Origin: Desulfatibacillum alkenivorans DSM 16219
GTDB lineage: Bacteria > Desulfobacterota > Desulfobacteria > Desulfobacterales > Desulfatibacillaceae
DNA: 51,808 bases
NCBI RefSeq assembly: GCF_900142135.1
Contig: NZ_FQZU01000030.1
Span: 1 to 51,808 of the forward strand
Reading direction: 5' to 3'
Part shown: piece by piece, positions 42,766 through 51,700 of the stretch
Position numbering within the stretch: position 1 is the first letter of the stretch
How the letters are laid out: each line of letters starts with the position of its first letter
The notes under the pieces: generated by a model
What the model saw: the letters and a program-made list of their open reading frames with translations, nothing else
Database searches by the model: none
What the model was told of the DNA's origin: nothing
Made by a program: the position numbers and the translations under genes

Positions 42766-45700
42766 TTGAATAAAACAGAAATAACTTATGCTGCCTCAAA
42801 AGAAGATATACCCAAAACCTCTCCCGTAAACGATTATTTAACTGAACTCCAAAACAATCAAGACAGAATATTTTCTGGTGAAATGGAAATTTTTATAGCC
42901 CCAAAATTCCGTGTAGAAGATGAAGACTTCTTTTTTCCCATTTTTGAGATCTCTGTGGAACTTGAACCTGTGTACGGGGACGAGTCAAACGAATTCCAAC
43001 GCGCCATGTATTGCGCGTCACGCACCTTGGACATCTTGAAGAACCTGGAGGTCGATGGATACTTCAAAGTCATTGCAAAGGAAAATGGGGCAATACGGTT
43101 GGCGTCCCGTTTGGCTATACCCATTGAATTTCAGGGAGCATTTGCACACTTCGTATTGAAGGAACTGCCCATAGAGTATGGTTTAGAGTTCATTGAACCA
43201 ACAGATTCACCAGAACCGCTGCTTACCAATGGATTCCATAACGATCCATCTTCCCTTGGAGGTCTATTGTCTTTTCACTCGGAAATCATGGACGGATGCT
43301 GGAGGGATCTATCAATGGCGGAATTCACAGCTTTGATCCAAGGCAACCCCGATCCGGAATCATACATCGCTTTTGTGGCATGGCTAACCTGTTTTCAAGC
43401 CCTTAACCCAGACGAGTCGGATAGCAAATTTGCCCAGGAACTAAGTAAGTATAAAGTGCTGCTGGATGGTGATACGATACTTCCGTTCAATCCACAACAA
43501 ATAAAAAAACCGCCCAAGGCATTGTCCCTGGATGCTGTACAAACCCATCTGACATCCAAAGGAATCCGATCCAAAGTTGAAAAGCGGGGCGAAAGTCTTG
43601 CCATTTCTTTTGACAAACTTCCATGTCCCATGTGCGGTAGAACAGACACAAGAGCCTGGGCATATCCTCCATTCTATCGCCTCAAGTGTTTTAATGCCAG
43701 GTGTGAAGCATCATACGAGGGAGAAGGGGTTCCTCTTATCACCTGGGCGGGACTGGTTAACGAGTACCAGGACCGGCAGGATTCCATTTCACAGACCTGC
43801 TACTTTGCACCGCCGGAAAGCTATATGAATTGCGACCAAGCCAGAGCCATAGTTCCCCAAACTTTGAGTACTGCCTTAGAAACAGGAGAAAGCGCCTTGC
43901 TATTGGTAACTCCCGGCGTTGGCAAGTCGCATGGAGCATTGGAGTATCTGGCTTCCCATTGCACCGGCAAAACAATCATATACAGTTGCCTGAACAAAGC
44001 CCTCAAAAATGAAGCCTACCAAAAGTGCTTAGATTTCGCCTCCGATAAATCCAAAATCCACAATTTGGAGGCCAGGGACGCACTATGCAGCATGAAGGAT
44101 GAACACAAAAGGGTTGTTGAACTGGGTTATTCACCGGGAAAAATCATGTGTGCAAACTGCTCCCACAAATCGACCTGCCCATATCAACTACAAAGACAGA
44201 ATATCGGCCCGGGTATCCATTTTGTAACCCATGCAATGCTCCGGTATTTGGAAGAATACATTCCCGGACCCGATCTCATCGTTCTGGACGAAAATTTGCT
44301 CCAGGGTTTTGTTACCGATGAATTCGCCACTGAAGCCGACATGCGAACTCTGATGAAGGTGTTCCACGGTCAAGAAAAAGTGTTTGTCGAAAACATTATC
44401 GCCATAGGATCACATTTCGCCACCCAAACAGCCGCTTCAAGCAGTGGTCAAATGGCCATTATCAACAGTCATCGCTTGTCGGAATACTACAGTTCCGAAG
44501 ACACATTTTTAGACTATTTTGGCAGAAAATACGAATGGACGCCGGACCAAATAGATGAAGCCATCGATCTTTCATGGACGGTTTTTGCAGACAGGGATGA
44601 AAAAGCACTTCATGATGAAAGTTTGAATTATAAGGCGGCCAAATGGATTCGTGGTCTAACACGGCAAGAACCTCATCAATTTTCCTATATTCAAGCTACT
44701 CCTGCAGGTGAAGTTCGGTTTAGGACAAAAGAAATAGTCAAATTGGGTTTCGGATTAGCTCCTGTGGTTATACTGGATGCTACCGGCGATCCAAAACTGG
44801 CTAAAGCTCTGACCGGAAAGTCACATACAGTGCATAGAGCAGACGTTAGATGGGAAGGCAGAGGAATTCACATAAAGCAGAAACTCTCCAAATCTAATCT
44901 CGCGAAGAAAAGCGATTCTGATCTGAAAAACATCCTGCGCAAGGCCATAGAAAATATATCAGCCGAAAAAATTTTAATTCTCAGCCACCAAAGAATCAAA
45001 GGGGCTTCTTTCAAAAGTAAAATATTAGGCATGGCTAACTCCCTATCACCGGAAAAGGAATTCGCTTTCCATCATTTTTACGGTCCCAGAGGCATCAATG
45101 ATTATGCAGATTATGAAGCGGTAATCGTGTTAGGCCTGCCCATACCAAACATTTCCATGAAATGGCAGGAAGCGCTCATATTGTTTCCTGAAGAGGCCGA
45201 CGAGGCGATCCGCAATTCCTGGGTGGAACTTAATACCAACTGGGAACTGACGCAATGTTTCCATCGAATTCGCCCTATATATCAGGAACAGACGGAATTC
45301 GTCTTCGCAGGCGATCCTTGGCCAAACTGGCTGCCTTCGCCAACCAAAGTCATCGATGAATCAAGAGATACTAATAAAGTGGACAAGGCGTTCAACATAC
45401 TAAAACCAATAGTGCAGGCGTTCGGATTTGTGAATAGGGATGCAGCATTTTTAGCTGGCGTACTCCAAAAACGCCATGAAAATCTTTTTGAGCAATTTAA
45501 GAGTGATTTCTATAAAATGGACGACTGGCTAACTGCTTCGAACCTGCACGAACAGCTTAGATATGCCAAAAATAACCGGACCTGTATATCCTGCCTCGGT
45601 AATCAGCAATTTGGTAATTCAGCGAAGTTATCTGCAACTAAGCTATTATTATATAATATAGCTAAGCTACAGATAGATTATGATATTAGCCAGTATAATC

Positions 45701-47337
45701 TTACAGAGAACTTTTGTCATGAAACCTTAAAAATATCACTATATCATGTCGCTAAATTGATGGATAATGAAACCGTATACGTCTCCGAAAAGCAGTTCAA
45801 AAAAGTTATGCAAAAAATAAAAGCGTGGAATCCTGAGTTGCAGGATTTCAAAGTAAAATCTGGTTATGGAAAAGGTCACGACATAAAAGGGATCGGCCTT
45901 CGAGATCAAGTGCGTGAGTTTTACGGCGCACTCAATGCATCAGATCTATTCCCTAACACCAATCTGAACAGTATTGAATTTAACGAACAACCGAGCGGTG
46001 AACCTTTACCAGATGGCGTTATTGTAGTTGAACTCAACCGAACATCTTATGATTCTGTCACAGTGTGGGAAAAAGACCGAACTAAGACAATGAGCCTAAA
46101 GGATTGCGTCAAAAAGATTGGCAACTTGCCGTCTTCTGGCGGTTCTGATCAGGATGCGCCAAAGGTGGTTACGAACGACGGTAAACGCCTTGCCAAAGAA
46201 ATGCTGGATCAAAATGTTTCTGCTTCCATTCATGACGTTTTCCTGAGCGAACGGATATTAAAAAATGGAAGGGCATCGTCTCGTCATATAACGGAAGGCG
46301 GGCTGTTTCAACGATATGAACTTCAGTCAGATATGGTTCGTAGCTGGAGTGGATTACAGCAAATTGCGGTAAGTCAGCTACAGAGCATTGAAAAACAGGA
46401 GTTAGGGTGGGTGTTGGGGGTGGAAACGGAAATGATGCGGATTGCGGCTAAAATGGAACGAAACGGAATTTTAGTGGATAAAGCGCACCTGGAATCTCTT
46501 GAAAAGGATCATCCGCAATTTGTGGACAAGGCGCTAAACCGCATTCAACCCGATGGCAGGTTTTATGATGAAATCGATCAATTAGGAGAAGTAAGCGCGA
46601 GAATGGTCTCTAAACTAGATGGCATTCCGAGGGATGAGGCCCTGAGATCATGTTTCATTCCTGCGCCGGGAAATAAATTCATCATTGCGGATTATAAGCA
46701 ACAGGAATCCAGGATATTGGCTGGATTATCTGGCGATGAACATATGCTTGCTGTTTTTGAATCGGGAACTGACTTCTATGAGTATGTTGGCGAAATGTTC
46801 GAGGCAGAGACCGGCGTAGCATTTGATAGGAAGCACATGAAACAAGTGGTCAACGCTATAAATTATTGGGCAAGTGCAGAGAAAGTGCACCAAATTTTAA
46901 AGGACAAAGGTTATGTCATACAAGAATGTGACATTATATCTGCTGTGGGGAAATATAGACAGGAATTCAGTAAGTTATTTGCATGGCGCGATGAGGCTGT
47001 GAGGCAGGCCAAAAAAGATGGGATTGTCAAAACTGCAAATGGACGCAGGCAATATATTGACGAAAGCATAAAGACCGCAAAAATTTCCAACTATGTAGTT
47101 CAAGGAACTGCCGCAGACGGCTTCAAACACGCCCTCACAATGCTTGATTCGGAGTTAGATGGCACAAATGCCCGCATTGCACATACCATGCGGGATGGGC
47201 TGATCGTGGAGGCAGAAGCCGAATCGGCACCCCAGGTTGAGAGATTAGTACAGGCTATTATGGAAAATGCTTTCGATGGCATGGTGCAAGGTGTGAAGTT
47301 TCCCGTAGATATTTATATTGCTGACAGCTGGGGATAA
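42766..47337 (+). CDS. Multidomain replication protein: primase-like / Fe-S-type helicase / family A DNA polymerase fusion
   Basis: A 1523-aa protein. Residues 50-130 resemble a decayed primase (AEP) small-subunit core, with EIS at 61-63 where DxD is expected. C287, C290, C308 and C313 form a zinc-finger-like set. The SF2 helicase has Walker A TPGVGKS (382-388), DEN (508-510), LDATGDP near 671 and a motif VI-like QCFHRIR (830-836). C441, C462, C465 and C471 lie between Walker A and DEN as in XPD/DinG Fe-S helicases. Residues about 1085-1220 look like a degenerate exonuclease. The end is a DNA polymerase I palm: motif A ADYKQQESR (D1309), motif B R1355/K1359/Y1367, motif C RDG (D1477). Both catalytic aspartates remain; H-D-E is changed. 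The start is TTG after TAAGGA. Confidence 0.85.
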   Translation: MNKTEITYAASKEDIPKTSPVNDYLTELQNNQDRIFSGEMEIFIAPKFRVEDEDFFFPIFEISVELEPVYGDESNEFQRAMYCASRTLDILKNLEVDGYFKVIAKENGAIRLASRLAIPIEFQGAFAHFVLKELPIEYGLEFIEPTDSPEPLLTNGFHNDPSSLGGLLSFHSEIMDGCWRDLSMAEFTALIQGNPDPESYIAFVAWLTCFQALNPDESDSKFAQELSKYKVLLDGDTILPFNPQQIKKPPKALSLDAVQTHLTSKGIRSKVEKRGESLAISFDKLPCPMCGRTDTRAWAYPPFYRLKCFNARCEASYEGEGVPLITWAGLVNEYQDRQDSISQTCYFAPPESYMNCDQARAIVPQTLSTALETGESALLLVTPGVGKSHGALEYLASHCTGKTIIYSCLNKALKNEAYQKCLDFASDKSKIHNLEARDALCSMKDEHKRVVELGYSPGKIMCANCSHKSTCPYQLQRQNIGPGIHFVTHAMLRYLEEYIPGPDLIVLDENLLQGFVTDEFATEADMRTLMKVFHGQEKVFVENIIAIGSHFATQTAASSSGQMAIINSHRLSEYYSSEDTFLDYFGRKYEWTPDQIDEAIDLSWTVFADRDEKALHDESLNYKAAKWIRGLTRQEPHQFSYIQATPAGEVRFRTKEIVKLGFGLAPVVILDATGDPKLAKALTGKSHTVHRADVRWEGRGIHIKQKLSKSNLAKKSDSDLKNILRKAIENISAEKILILSHQRIKGASFKSKILGMANSLSPEKEFAFHHFYGPRGINDYADYEAVIVLGLPIPNISMKWQEALILFPEEADEAIRNSWVELNTNWELTQCFHRIRPIYQEQTEFVFAGDPWPNWLPSPTKVIDESRDTNKVDKAFNILKPIVQAFGFVNRDAAFLAGVLQKRHENLFEQFKSDFYKMDDWLTASNLHEQLRYAKNNRTCISCLGNQQFGNSAKLSATKLLLYNIAKLQIDYDISQYNLTENFCHETLKISLYHVAKLMDNETVYVSEKQFKKVMQKIKAWNPELQDFKVKSGYGKGHDIKGIGLRDQVREFYGALNASDLFPNTNLNSIEFNEQPSGEPLPDGVIVVELNRTSYDSVTVWEKDRTKTMSLKDCVKKIGNLPSSGGSDQDAPKVVTNDGKRLAKEMLDQNVSASIHDVFLSERILKNGRASSRHITEGGLFQRYELQSDMVRSWSGLQQIAVSQLQSIEKQELGWVLGVETEMMRIAAKMERNGILVDKAHLESLEKDHPQFVDKALNRIQPDGRFYDEIDQLGEVSARMVSKLDGIPRDEALRSCFIPAPGNKFIIADYKQQESRILAGLSGDEHMLAVFESGTDFYEYVGEMFEAETGVAFDRKHMKQVVNAINYWASAEKVHQILKDKGYVIQECDIISAVGKYRQEFSKLFAWRDEAVRQAKKDGIVKTANGRRQYIDESIKTAKISNYVVQGTAADGFKHALTMLDSELDGTNARIAHTMRDGLIVEAEAESAPQVERLVQAIMENAFDGMVQGVKFPVDIYIADSWG

Positions 47338-47417
47338 AAACAACTGCCCTTCGAACACCTTACTCGTCAACTCCTACCCTCCTATTCTCATGGCCTAACG
47401 ATGTCGTGTTTCCATGA

Positions 47418-47453
47418 GGACAAATATATAAATAGCATAGGAGGAATTTGTCC
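47418..47453 (+). promoter_or_regulatory. Inverted repeat around the ribosome-binding site of the RHH gene
   Basis: GGACAAAT (47418-47425) and ATTTGTCC (47446-47453) are exact reverse complements, and the AGGAGG ribosome-binding site lies between them. This could be an operator for the small RHH protein or an RNA hairpin that presents or hides the site. A related sequence, TTTGTC-AAG-GACAAATAT, lies at 42641-42658 before the replicase gene. Confidence 0.5.
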
Positions 47454-47618
47454 ATGAAGCAACCCAAGTTAGTTCCATTGACGCTCAGCGTCCCAGAAGA
47501 GATTAGATCAGAACTCCGCACCATGGCGGCGAAAAAAAATTTGGATCATCCGGATAAGGTCACATCGGCGGCTGAAATCGCCCGAGAAATCATTTTATCG
47601 TATTTAAAAGAACAATAA
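47454..47618 (+). CDS. Small ribbon-helix-helix-like DNA-binding protein (54 aa)
   Basis: ATG at 47454 with AGGAGG nine bases upstream. The 54-aa product has the RHH layout: a short strand KLVPLTLSVP, helix EEIRSELRTMAAKK, then helix SAAEIAREIILSYLKEQ. Such proteins regulate copy number, toxin-antitoxin or partition genes in mobile elements and usually repress their own promoters. An inverted repeat surrounds its own ribosome-binding site. The next gene starts 18 bp later. Confidence 0.75.
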   Translation: MKQPKLVPLTLSVPEEIRSELRTMAAKKNLDHPDKVTSAAEIAREIILSYLKEQ

Positions 47619-47636
47619 TTTAAAGGAGAATTTTTT

Positions 47637-48251
47637 ATGTCAAAAGATTCCAATGACTCACAATCTTTAATAGAAACATGGTTCGATAGTCTGTATTCAG
47701 AAATGGGAATATCACTCACGGATGAGTGGTTTAGTCCAAACAATTTCGCTCATATTCATTGCATAGAGCATGATCCAACCACCGGAGAGGCGAATGGGAA
47801 TGTTCATTGCCTGAAAGCCTCTCTTTCGGATATGCAAGACCTTGAGGATGCCATAAATTTGGTAATGACCGAACCTTGGGAACAACATTCTCAATATTAT
47901 GTATATTTAGATTCCCTTACATCCCAGGATAGCGACATTGTCCAGGTGACAATCGAATGGCGAATGGACGCAGAAACTGATGAGCGGGTCCTTTTGTTGT
48001 CTTTTGAGGATGAGCAGGGAAAAACTTGGCTTCATGCGATAGATCCATCTACTGCGCTTTTGCTGGCTGAATATATTCATTTTTTGATTGAGATGGGAAG
48101 AAAGTTGGTTGTGCTGCAGGGAAACGCTTCTGGCTATCCCGTGGATGTCTTCAGAAAAGTGCCAATAGACAGGCAACTCATATCTACCCCATCTGATGAA
48201 TTCGCTCAGCAGGTGGTTGATTCACTTGAGAAGCAGTTTTCTGGCGCCTAA
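47637..48251 (+). CDS. Unknown acidic island protein (204 aa)
   Basis: ATG at 47637 with AAAGGAGAA upstream; it is co-transcribed with the RHH gene (18-bp gap). The product is acidic with beta-rich stretches (YYVYLDSLTSQDSDIVQVTI, RVLLLSFEDEQGKTWLHAID). No family recognised. Its position after an RHH protein resembles two-gene control modules, but there is no toxin-like motif. Confidence 0.6.
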   Translation: MSKDSNDSQSLIETWFDSLYSEMGISLTDEWFSPNNFAHIHCIEHDPTTGEANGNVHCLKASLSDMQDLEDAINLVMTEPWEQHSQYYVYLDSLTSQDSDIVQVTIEWRMDAETDERVLLLSFEDEQGKTWLHAIDPSTALLLAEYIHFLIEMGRKLVVLQGNASGYPVDVFRKVPIDRQLISTPSDEFAQQVVDSLEKQFSGA

Positions 48252-48258
48252 AACACAA

Positions 48259-48307
48259 ATGCCCATCGCTTGCAGATTTAAAGGCTGCAAATGGTGGGCA
48301 TCTTTTT
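48259..48307 (+). terminator. Intrinsic terminator at the end of the island genes
   Basis: ATGCCCATCGCTTGCAG pairs with CTGCAAATGGTGGGCAT (a few mismatches) and is followed by CTTTTT. It lies just after the stop of the 204-aa gene and closes the plus-strand cluster. Confidence 0.8.
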
Positions 48308-48575
48308 AGTATGAATAATTTTTGTTTGTTAGCCGGAAGACATAGCTTTTAGCAGGATCGCTAACCTAAGAGAAATAAAGCCATTTCCCTTGCTTCCCAT
48401 AGCTTTCACGCCGTCTATGCCAGAATGCACTATTTTAAAGGCATAGCCAAGTTTGGAGAGTTGTCTTTTTTTGAGTGCCTGCGTAGGCGTTGTCCAATTC
48501 AACAATCAATATTCTCGGTATATGAGTTTCGTGATTTTCCTTGCTAAGCCTTCAGATAAAATCGCAAGGTAAAAA

Positions 48576-49001
48576 TCACAGCAATGTAGAAATCCCCAAA
48601 AGGCAGAATAGGTGAGCTAACTGATCTGTTCCTAATATGCCGCCCCAAATCAGAAAGCCTTTTTTATCTCGTTTGATGGCGCGATCTTGTTTTGAAACCA
48701 AACCACTAATAGTCTGAAAAGGTTTTCCTGGCCCCCAAACAAGCCTCTCGATGCGACAACGGACAAAATCAATAATAAAATGTTGCCCAAATACCAAAGC
48801 AGCACCAAGCAATGCTGCGCATCCGAACAATTGGAGCATAATATAAGAAGCGACTGCGTGGAACCCGCAATGAATAGCGATCCCAGCTAGTTGCCTACCT
48901 ACTTTAGCATCCCTTTTTAAAACAGCTAAACGCTTGGACGATATTGCTACATCTCCGATCGCATGTGAAATAAGCAAAGGGATGATTGGAGATGCCGTCA
49001 A
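48576..49001 (-). CDS. DUF3307-type membrane protein
   Basis: A 141-aa membrane protein with about four hydrophobic segments and the DUF3307 layout: IPLLISHAIGDVAISSKRL at the start, KVGRQLAGIAIHCGFHAVAS, GQHFIIDFVRCRIE, and ILGTDQLAHLFCLLG at the end. The family function is not established. It starts with TTG overlapping the galE stop (TTGA), so it is coupled to galE, an unusual partner, and lies at the right edge of the AT-rich island. Confidence 0.72.
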   Translation of the reverse strand: MTASPIIPLLISHAIGDVAISSKRLAVLKRDAKVGRQLAGIAIHCGFHAVASYIMLQLFGCAALLGAALVFGQHFIIDFVRCRIERLVWGPGKPFQTISGLVSKQDRAIKRDKKGFLIWGGILGTDQLAHLFCLLGISTLL

Positions 49002-49993
49002 ACTTTATCGTCGTATCCATTCGGGTGAGCCTGGTGCCATTTCCACGCCGTGGCGACAATCTCCTCTGGATCTTCATACTTTGGAGACCAACATAGTTCG
49101 CTTCTGGCCATTTGGGAGGAAGCAACCAAAACCGCCGCGTCCCCTGGCCTGCGCGGAGATTCTATTTCCGGAATTGATTTCCCGGTTACCTTTCTCGCCA
49201 TTTCAATTATTTGACGAACAGAAAACCCCTGTTGGCATCCAAGATTATAGATTCCGCCCTGATCGCCGTCCATGAGTTGCTCAGCCGCCAGGAGATGAGC
49301 CTGAACTAAATCGGTCACATGTACGTAATCCCGGAGACAGGTTCCATCCGGCGTAGGATAATCTGTCCCAAATATGCTGATTTTCTTCCGCTGTTCCAAA
49401 GCTACTTGGAGAACAATAGGTATCAAGTGGCTCTCAGGATTATGATCTTCTCCGATTAAGCCGGAAGCATCAGCTCCCGCCGCATTAAAATATCTTAGAC
49501 ATGTGCTCCGAATTCCATACGCCTCCCGGCAGTCTTGCAGAACGGCCTCCAAGAATTGTTTCGACCTCCCATAAGGATTGACGGGGATCTGGGGCTGGCA
49601 TTCCTCTATAGGCGTTTTCTCCGGCTCTCCGTAAACAGCCGCAGTTGAAGACAGGATGAACTTGTCAACCCCATGCTTCTTCATGGAACTCAGCAGTTCA
49701 AGGGTCTTTCCTGAATTATTAACGTAGTATTTTAAAGGATCTTGGACGGATTCTCCGACCTCAATAAATGCAGCGAAGTGCATTACACAATCAATTTTCC
49801 GGGTGGAGAATATCTGTTTGAGAAGGCTGGGATCGCCCAGGTCGCCCTGAATAAATTCGCCTCCGAGCACGGCTTTATGATGCCCCTTGGAGAGATTATC
49901 CAACGTAGCCACGGAATGGCCCTCATCTAATAGGGCCTTCACCATGTGTGATCCTATATAACCTGCTCCGCCAACTATTAGAAAAGATGCCAA
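48998..49993 (-). CDS. galE: UDP-glucose 4-epimerase
   Basis: An extended SDR enzyme of 331 aa that interconverts UDP-glucose and UDP-galactose for polysaccharide synthesis. The NAD site is VGGAGYIGSHMV, the catalytic serine is in ILSSTAAVYGEP, and the Tyr/Lys pair is YGRSK. RYFNAAGAD and a C-terminal DAAVLVASS block are GalE-specific. I favour the TTG at 49993, eight bases after GAGG; a GTG three codons upstream (50002) is possible. Confidence 0.93.
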   Translation of the reverse strand: MASFLIVGGAGYIGSHMVKALLDEGHSVATLDNLSKGHHKAVLGGEFIQGDLGDPSLLKQIFSTRKIDCVMHFAAFIEVGESVQDPLKYYVNNSGKTLELLSSMKKHGVDKFILSSTAAVYGEPEKTPIEECQPQIPVNPYGRSKQFLEAVLQDCREAYGIRSTCLRYFNAAGADASGLIGEDHNPESHLIPIVLQVALEQRKKISIFGTDYPTPDGTCLRDYVHVTDLVQAHLLAAEQLMDGDQGGIYNLGCQQGFSVRQIIEMARKVTGKSIPEIESPRRPGDAAVLVASSQMARSELCWSPKYEDPEEIVATAWKWHQAHPNGYDDKV

Positions 49994-50024
49994 AAAATAC
50001 ACCTCGAATAATGATCACAGTGAC

Positions 50025-51020
50025 TTACTTACTGGAATATCTTCTATCATCGAAAGTAACCTTGCTACCGCCGCGTTCTAGCATAAAAGGCAACTCTCTG
50101 TATTCCGCCATGGCTTCAAAAACAGAACTTTGTTTTTCTCTTGGCACCATGAGCAAAAGGAAGCCTCCTCCTCCTGCCCCGCATACTTTGCCGCCTAATG
50201 CGCCTGCGGCTTTAGCTTTTTGATACATTGCCTCAATCTGAATATTCGAAATGCCAGATGCCATTGTCTGTTTAAGTTGCCAATTTTGATCAAGTAATCG
50301 ACCAGCCTCTTCCGAGTCTCCTTCTTCGACGGCTGTTTTAAATGGTTCAACTAACCCAACCATTTGTTGCATAATTTCTGCTTTCTGGGTTTTGAAAGTA
50401 TTTTTGGTTTGTTCACTGAGGATTGCATCTGCACTACGTGTAATTCCAGTAAAATATAATAATAATTCAGAGGAGAACTTTCTAAAAAAAGAATTCTGTG
50501 TTTCAACAGGATGTCTATTAACCGCACCATCTGACTGAAATGTAAACATATTTAGGTTGCCATATGCAGCTGCATATTGATCCTGTTTACCTATTGGTTT
50601 ACCCAAAATATCAATTTCAATTTCACATGCTTCTTGAGCCAGTTGTTCGGCTGTAACCAAAATATTTTGTCTGTTATAAAACGCATGTAATAAAGCAACC
50701 GTAATTGAGCTTGAACTTCCAAGCCCTGAACCCGAAGAAGGAATGTCTGCCAGTGTGGTTATCTCCACTCCATTTTCAATCCCGGTTTTTTTCATTGCCT
50801 CTCTAACAAGGTCATGCTGAATATCGGAAACTTGAGAAACACACTCTTTCTTTGAATAGTTGATATATATTTCATCATCAAATCTCTCTTTCACTATAAC
50901 AAATACATACTTATCTATGGCCGTACTAATTACGCCCCCTGGATACTTTTCATAAAACGCCTTAAGGTCAGATCCTCCTCCTACAAAACTTATTCTCAAG
51001 GGCGTTCTTACAATTATCAT
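50025..51020 (-). CDS. GHMP-family sugar kinase (D-glycero-D-manno-heptose 7-phosphate kinase-like)
   Basis: A 331-aa GHMP kinase. The N-terminus IIVRTPLRISFVGGGSDLKA matches HddA-type kinases, the ATP loop is PSSGSGLGSSSSITVALL, and motif 3 is KVCGAGGGGFLLLMVP. HddA phosphorylates heptose 7-phosphate at C1 in the GDP-heptose route; a fucokinase-like role is the alternative. The partner genes (hddC, gmhA) are not in the window. It precedes galE in the same direction. Confidence 0.85.
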   Translation of the reverse strand: MIIVRTPLRISFVGGGSDLKAFYEKYPGGVISTAIDKYVFVIVKERFDDEIYINYSKKECVSQVSDIQHDLVREAMKKTGIENGVEITTLADIPSSGSGLGSSSSITVALLHAFYNRQNILVTAEQLAQEACEIEIDILGKPIGKQDQYAAAYGNLNMFTFQSDGAVNRHPVETQNSFFRKFSSELLLYFTGITRSADAILSEQTKNTFKTQKAEIMQQMVGLVEPFKTAVEEGDSEEAGRLLDQNWQLKQTMASGISNIQIEAMYQKAKAAGALGGKVCGAGGGGFLLLMVPREKQSSVFEAMAEYRELPFMLERGGSKVTFDDRRYSSK

Positions 51021-51061
51021 GATTGCAGTCCTTTCACCTTCCGTTATTCACAGAGAAACTA

Positions 51062-51700
51062 CTACTTTCCTGTTCCTGCAAACACGACCCAAAATGTCTT
51101 GAACAGAATTTTTATATCCAGCCATAGGCTCCATTCATCAATATACTTCATGTCTAAGCTCATCCACTCATCGAAATCATTGATGTCATTGCGGCCTGAG
51201 ACCTGCCATAGACACGTAATTCCCGGCTTGACGGACAACTTTCTCCTGTGCCATCCGTCGAATGCCTCTATTTCACTTCGCAGTGGAGGTCGTGGTCCCA
51301 CTAAAGACAAGTCTCCTTTAAAGACGCTCCACAACTGAGGCAATTCGTCCAAACTGTATTTTCTAAGAATATGGCCGGCTTTTGTAATTCTAGGATCATT
51401 GCTCATTTTAAACGCAGCGCCTTTCATTTCATTTTGAGCCATCAATTCAGCTTTTAGTGCGTCTGCGTTTTCCACCATTGTTCGGAACTTGTAACTGACT
51501 ACTGGTTTTTTGTTGTATCCAAGAATTTTCCAGTGATAAATAATAGACCCTTTTGAATCTAACCTAATCCAAATGGCTATAGCTAAAAAAACAGGGGCTA
51601 AAAGCATTAAACAAATGGAAGACACCGTCAAATCCATCAACCGTTTTGCAATAATTTCAAAGTCGCTTCTTTCAACAGAACTATAGGAAACCATTGGCAC
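51062..51700 (-). CDS. Undecaprenyl-phosphate sugar phosphotransferase, C-terminal catalytic part
   Basis: A 212-aa protein equal to the catalytic domain of WbaP/WcaJ/PglC-type enzymes that transfer sugar-1-phosphate to undecaprenyl phosphate: KRLMDLTVSSICLMLLAPVF (membrane hairpin), VSYKFRTMVENAD, YSLDELPQLWSVFKGDLSLV and GPRPPL. The start is GTG at 51700. Upstream codons in the same frame (ISKARAEYFHG) still look like the linker of a full-length enzyme until a TAG about 22 codons before the GTG, which suggests that the N-terminal half was lost or disrupted. The domain may still act like a minimal PglC. Confidence 0.8.
   Translation of the reverse strand: MPMVSYSSVERSDFEIIAKRLMDLTVSSICLMLLAPVFLAIAIWIRLDSKGSIIYHWKILGYNKKPVVSYKFRTMVENADALKAELMAQNEMKGAAFKMSNDPRITKAGHILRKYSLDELPQLWSVFKGDLSLVGPRPPLRSEIEAFDGWHRRKLSVKPGITCLWQVSGRNDINDFDEWMSLDMKYIDEWSLWLDIKILFKTFWVVFAGTGK

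Noticed and set aside
47454-48251. RHH gene plus 204-aa gene as a toxin-antitoxin pair
   Set aside because: The second protein is large and acidic with no toxin motif, and the order alone is not enough to support this.
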